From: Chloroflexota bacterium
Lineage (GTDB): Bacteria > Chloroflexota > Anaerolineae > Promineifilales > Promineifilaceae
Length of the DNA stretch: 9,759 nucleotides
NCBI GenBank assembly: GCA_963169155.1
Contig: CAUJGI010000400.1
Location: 1-9,759 of the forward strand
Direction: 5' to 3'
Position numbers and translations under genes: made by a program. The number at the start of each line of letters is the position of its first letter. Position 1 is the first letter of the stretch. The notes beneath the pieces are model-generated. The model saw only the letters and a program-made list of their open reading frames with translations. It was not told where the DNA came from and searched no databases. This document shows positions 6,334 through 9,759 of the stretch, in pieces.

Positions 6334-8175
6334 CTAAGCAGCCTCAATCTCCACCCGCCAATCTCCGTTGGTTGAAAATTGCATCTGGTACAGGCGGTAA
6401 TACAGGCCGTCTGGATTTTGCAGCAGTTCACTGTGCGTGCCCTGCTCCGCCACGCGCCCCTGGTCCAGCACCAGCACCCAGTGGGCATTAATCACCGTGC
6501 TTAAGCGATGGGCAATGACGAAGGAGGTACGGCCGTTCATCAACCGTTCCAACGCCTCCTGCACCAGGCTCTCACTTTCGCTGTCCAGCGAAGACGTCGC
6601 CTCGTCCAAAATCAGGATACGCGGGTCCTTCAGGATAGCCCGGGCAATGGCCACCCGCTGCCGCTGGCCGCCGCTCAGCTTCACGCCGCGCTCGCCCACC
6701 ATCGTCTGGTAACCGTCGGGCAAATCATTGAGGATAAAGGTGTGGGCGTTGGCCGCCCGGGCCGCCGCTTCAATCTCTGCCTGAGTCGCTTCCAGCTTGC
6801 CGTAGCGAATGTTGGCCAGAACCGTGTCGGAGAACAAAATCGTCTCCTGCGGCACAATACCAATTTGCTGGCGCAGGCTGGCCACGGTCACGTCGCGCAG
6901 GTCATGGTCATCGATGAGGATACGGCCGTTGCCCACGTCATAAAAACGGGGAATCAGGTTCACCAACGTGCTTTTGCCCGCGCCGCTCGGCCCTACCAGC
7001 GCCACCACCTGCCCCGGCTCAGCCACAAACGACACCTGCTTTAGCAGGGGCACGCTGGCCAGGTAATCAAAATCCACCGCCTCAAATTCTACCCGGCCAG
7101 TGACCGACGGCAGCTCCGTCGCCCCAGGCCGGTCGGCGATGTCCGGCGGTGTGTCCAGCAGCTCAAACAGCCGCTCCGTCGCCCCCAGCGCCGACTGGAA
7201 CTGGGCGTACAGCCCCGCCAGCGAGGCAATCGGCGTGGCCACCATCAGTGTGTACACCAGGTACGCCACCAGCCCCCCGGCCGACAATCGCCCTTCAATC
7301 ACCTCAAAACTGCCAAACCAGAGGGTGATGGTAATCGAAGCAAAGGCCATAAAACCGATGATTGGCCCCAGCACCGCGCCAATTTTGGCCCGCTTCATGG
7401 CCGCTTCAAACGTCTCATTCACCCGCGCCGAAAAACGGCCGATTTCATGCGGTTCGCGCCCAAATGACTTCACAATGCGAATGCCGCTGATCGTTTCTTC
7501 CACCACGTTGGCCGCCTCGGCCAGGGCATCTTGCACCGCCTTGGCTGCCTGGCGAATTTGCCGCCCCAGGGCCACCATCGTCAGCGAGATGAGGGGAATG
7601 CCGGTAAGGATCACCAGCGTCAGCCGCCAGTTAAGCCAGAAGAGCAAAACGGCCGCACCGACCAGCGTAATCGCCTGGCGCAGCAGCGCCACCAGGTTGC
7701 CCGTCACCGCACTCTGCAGCAGCGACACGTCGTTGGTCAGCCGGGACACCACCTCGCCGGTACGATGATCGGCATAATATTTCAGCGACAGCGACTGCAA
7801 ATGGCTGTAAATCTGCACCCTAATGGTGGCAATCACTCGCTCGCCCACGTAAGCCAGCGTCAGCTGGTGGCCAAAGCTAAACAGCGCCTGCACCAGGAAT
7901 ACCACAAACAGACCAATCGCCAGCTGGTTGAGCCGGGTCAGGTTTTTGTCGATGAGCACCACGTCCACCAGGTTTTGCACCACCAGGGGCAAAATCAGCC
8001 CCAATACCGTGCTGACAATGAGGAGGAAGATGGAGAAGGACATCTGGCGGCGATACGGCCGTACATACTGGAGAAGACGGCCGTAGGTGTGCAAACTCTC
8101 CCGGCTAAGCCGGACCGCCTTGGCATCTGGATCAGATTCGTGCTGCCGCCCCATGCGGCGAAATCGAGCAGTCAT
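6334..8175 (-). CDS. ABC exporter, fused permease and ATPase (MsbA-like)
   Basis: This is a 613-residue half-transporter with an N-terminal six-helix exporter domain (about 40-325) and a C-terminal nucleotide-binding domain (about 360-600). Two of these should form a homodimer unless a partner exists elsewhere. ATPase motifs are complete: Walker A GPSGAGKST (395-403), Q-loop Q443, signature LSGGQ (500-504), Walker B ILILDEATSSLD (520-531, catalytic E525) and switch H556. Y371 is well placed as the aromatic A-loop residue. Such proteins export lipids, drugs or peptides; the substrate cannot be told from sequence, and MsbA-like describes the architecture rather than lipid A transport. The start chosen is the ATG at 8173-8175. 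An in-frame TTG six codons upstream (8191-8193) has no ribosome site. The TraB-family gene follows after 37 bases, a likely operon, and the ftsH terminator isolates the upstream side. Confidence 0.95.
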   Translation of the reverse strand: MTARFRRMGRQHESDPDAKAVRLSRESLHTYGRLLQYVRPYRRQMSFSIFLLIVSTVLGLILPLVVQNLVDVVLIDKNLTRLNQLAIGLFVVFLVQALFSFGHQLTLAYVGERVIATIRVQIYSHLQSLSLKYYADHRTGEVVSRLTNDVSLLQSAVTGNLVALLRQAITLVGAAVLLFWLNWRLTLVILTGIPLISLTMVALGRQIRQAAKAVQDALAEAANVVEETISGIRIVKSFGREPHEIGRFSARVNETFEAAMKRAKIGAVLGPIIGFMAFASITITLWFGSFEVIEGRLSAGGLVAYLVYTLMVATPIASLAGLYAQFQSALGATERLFELLDTPPDIADRPGATELPSVTGRVEFEAVDFDYLASVPLLKQVSFVAEPGQVVALVGPSGAGKSTLVNLIPRFYDVGNGRILIDDHDLRDVTVASLRQQIGIVPQETILFSDTVLANIRYGKLEATQAEIEAAARAANAHTFILNDLPDGYQTMVGERGVKLSGGQRQRVAIARAILKDPRILILDEATSSLDSESESLVQEALERLMNGRTSFVIAHRLSTVINAHWVLVLDQGRVAEQGTHSELLQNPDGLYYRLYQMQFSTNGDWRVEIEAA

Positions 8176-8181
8176 AACTGT

Positions 8182-8187
8182 ATTATC
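8182..8187 (-). promoter_or_regulatory. Candidate -10 box for the ABC exporter gene
   Basis: On the minus strand these bases read GATAAT, matching five of six positions of the sigma-70 -10 consensus, and end six bases before the ATG at 8175. Transcription would then begin at or next to the start codon, giving a leaderless message. No -35 box is found at the proper distance. Confidence 0.3.
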
Positions 8188-8232
8188 CCGCAAAACAGAG
8201 AATTGGGTGCATGCTTACCCGCTGCCCCAAAG

Positions 8233-8266
8233 AAAAAGCCCCCTCACCCAAACAAGTGAGGAGGCT
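8233..8266 (-). terminator. Rho-independent terminator after ftsH
   Basis: On the minus strand the strand from 8266 to 8256 pairs with 8247 to 8237 as an 11-bp stem with one A-C mismatch (AGCC-C-CCTCAC against GTGAGG-A-GGCT read on the plus strand). The loop is eight bases and a run of T residues follows (8237-8233). It lies 28 bases past the ftsH stop and separates ftsH from the ABC exporter gene. Confidence 0.85.
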
Positions 8267-8294
8267 GAATTTACCAAACAACCAAAAAACCGCT

Positions 8295-9759
8295 TTAGTC
8301 TGAAGCAGGCGTAGCTTCTTCAACCAGCGCTTCCGTCAATTCTTCCGGATCGGCCTGGCCATTTTCCGACTGCACCGCCAGCGTTTCGTTCATTAACTTC
8401 TCAAACGTGCTGCGATCCATCGTCTCTACTTCCAACAAGGCATTAGCCAGGGCCACCATCTTGTTGCGATTGTCCTCAATGATTTTTCTGGCCCGTTTGT
8501 AATTCTGGTCCAGAATCAGGCGCACTTCATCATCAATCGCCTTGGCCGCTTCTTCACTGTAATCGCGAGCGCTGCCAAAACCATAGTCACGCCCAACAAA
8601 CGGGCTGGTATTCTGGTCGCCATAAGTGGGCAAACCCAGAGAAGAAGACATGCCATAGCTCATCACCATGGCCTTTGCCATGCGAGTTGACTGCTGTAAG
8701 TCCGAAGCTGCACCCGTGGTAATCTGGCCAAAGAACACCTCTTCAGCAGCACGACCGCCCATCGCCATCGCGATCTGGTCTTCGAACTTGTCGCGGGTGT
8801 ACACCATGCGCTCTTCACGCAGCGGCAGCACATACCCACCGGCCCGGCCACGCGGCACAATGGTAATCTTTTGGATCGGATCCGTATTGAGCAAATGGAA
8901 GCTAACCACCGCATGACCCGCCTCATGGTAGGCCACGGTCTCTTTGTCTTCCTGGCTCATCACGTGGCTTTTCTTTTCCGGCCCCAAAGCAATGCGATCA
9001 AAGGCGTCCTGAAACTCCAGGTTGCCAATCGTCCGCTGATCGCGCCGGGCAGCAAAGATAGCCGCTTCGTTTAGTAAGTTTTCCAGATCCGCGCCGGAAA
9101 AACCGGCCGTCAACTTGGCAAACTCTTTCAGCTCAACTTCTTTGCTGATCGGCTTACCCCGCGCATGTACTTCCAAAATCTTTTCGCGCCCCCGCACGTC
9201 CGGCAGGTCTACAAACACTTTTCGGTCAAATCGACCGGGACGCAGCAGCGCCGGGTCCAAAATGTCCGCCCGGTTGGTGGCCGCCATCACAATCACGTTG
9301 GTGTCATTGTCAAAACCGTCCATCTCCACCAGGATCTGGTTCAAGGTTTGCTCACGCTCGTCATGGCCGCCGCCCAGCCCAGCGCCACGCTGGCGACCAA
9401 CGGCATCAATTTCATCCACAAACACAATCGACGGAGCCGACTGCTTGGCCTTCTCGAACAAATCGCGCACGCGGCTGGCGCCCACACCAACAAACATCTC
9501 CACAAATTCAGAACCGGAGATGTGGAAGAAGGGCACACCGGCTTCGCCGGCAACGGCACGCGCCAACAGCGTTTTACCCGTTCCGGGCGGGCCAACCATC
9601 AGCACCCCCTTGGGAATTCGCGCGCCGACCTGCACAAACTTTTCCGGCTCGCGCAGGAACTGCACCACTTCGGCCAGCTCCATTTTGGCCTCGTCCACGC
9701 CAGCCACATCGTCAAAGGTCACGGTGGGCCGGTCGGCATCGCTGAGGTTTTTGGCCCGG
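8295..9759 (-). CDS. ftsH: ATP-dependent zinc metalloprotease FtsH, 5' end outside window
   Basis: The visible 487 residues cover the AAA ATPase and peptidase domains of FtsH, the membrane-bound protease that extracts and degrades misassembled membrane proteins and selected regulators. The frame continues through the right edge: the residues before VTFDDVAGVDEAK (RAKNLSDADRPT) are the expected linker, so the N-terminal membrane segments and extracytoplasmic domain lie outside. Numbered on the visible fragment, Walker A GPPGTGKT is at 56-63, the pore loop FVEMFVG near 85-91, Walker B FVDEID with D115/E116, and arginine fingers R173 and R176 in LLRPGRFDR. The zinc-binding HEAGH is at 278-282 and the third zinc ligand is D353 in AASDLQQ. 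All are intact. The C-terminal tail is acidic (ending EEATPASD). A GTG within the AAA domain at 9720-9722 is not the start. The gene contains no ACGGCCGT octamer, unlike all the other genes in the window. Confidence 0.97.
   Translation of the reverse strand, partial: RAKNLSDADRPTVTFDDVAGVDEAKMELAEVVQFLREPEKFVQVGARIPKGVLMVGPPGTGKTLLARAVAGEAGVPFFHISGSEFVEMFVGVGASRVRDLFEKAKQSAPSIVFVDEIDAVGRQRGAGLGGGHDEREQTLNQILVEMDGFDNDTNVIVMAATNRADILDPALLRPGRFDRKVFVDLPDVRGREKILEVHARGKPISKEVELKEFAKLTAGFSGADLENLLNEAAIFAARRDQRTIGNLEFQDAFDRIALGPEKKSHVMSQEDKETVAYHEAGHAVVSFHLLNTDPIQKITIVPRGRAGGYVLPLREERMVYTRDKFEDQIAMAMGGRAAEEVFFGQITTGAASDLQQSTRMAKAMVMSYGMSSSLGLPTYGDQNTSPFVGRDYGFGSARDYSEEAAKAIDDEVRLILDQNYKRARKIIEDNRNKMVALANALLEVETMDRSTFEKLMNETLAVQSENGQADPEELTEALVEEATPASD

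Noticed and set aside
7531..8259. A 242-codon plus-strand frame, with others, across the ABC exporter gene.
   Set aside because: It is antisense to conserved transmembrane-domain sequence, of low-complexity composition, and without a ribosome site.
9720..9722. The GTG at 9720-9722 as a possible ftsH start.
   Set aside because: It lies at the beginning of the conserved AAA domain and the frame stays open to the window edge with a typical FtsH linker, so the real start is outside.

Overview
The window is 9,759 bp of fairly GC-rich bacterial DNA (high fifties percent by eye), densely coding. It carries six protein genes, two of them cut by the window edges. No RNA gene, transposase, phage gene or CRISPR array is visible. 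The gene families are chromosomal housekeeping and signalling types. The large cyclase/ATPase signalling protein and the overall protein style suggest an environmental filamentous-type bacterium, most likely Chloroflexota (Anaerolineae-like). This is an inference from family resemblance; no marker gene is present to prove it.

Layout from left to right. A minus-strand gene fills positions 1-3068 and runs off the left edge. It encodes a tandem class III nucleotidyl cyclase fused to a STAND/AAA ATPase, laid out like the soluble adenylyl cyclase ADCY10. A 482-bp gene-free region (3069-3550) must hold the divergent promoters of this gene and of ogt, a plus-strand DNA alkyl-transferase (3551-4063). 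A 17-bp inverted repeat built of GCAAAG units separates ogt from a convergent minus-strand gene for a membrane-anchored dienelactone hydrolase (4146-4952). Upstream of that lies a minus-strand pair, an ABC exporter (6334-8175) followed 37 bp later by a TraB-family membrane protein (5100-6296). The pair is probably one operon and ends at a hairpin/T-tract terminator (4987-5010). The right end is the protease/ATPase gene ftsH (8295-9759, start outside the window), which has its own terminator (8233-8266).

Functionally the window mixes membrane quality control (FtsH), export (ABC transporter with a TraB partner), DNA alkylation repair (Ogt), an exported-side hydrolase and a large cyclic-nucleotide signalling protein. 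There is no evidence that they form one pathway.

The most unusual signal is at the DNA level. The palindromic octamer ACGGCCGT occurs 16 times in 9.8 kb, where well under one copy is expected by chance. It is translated in all three possible frames (Gly-Arg, Arg-Pro, Ala-Val), so it is not a protein motif. It resembles in style the highly iterated palindrome HIP1 of cyanobacteria. Other points of interest are the division of catalytic residues between the two cyclase domains, a possible attenuator-like leader before the dienelactone hydrolase, and several intergenic inverted repeats.
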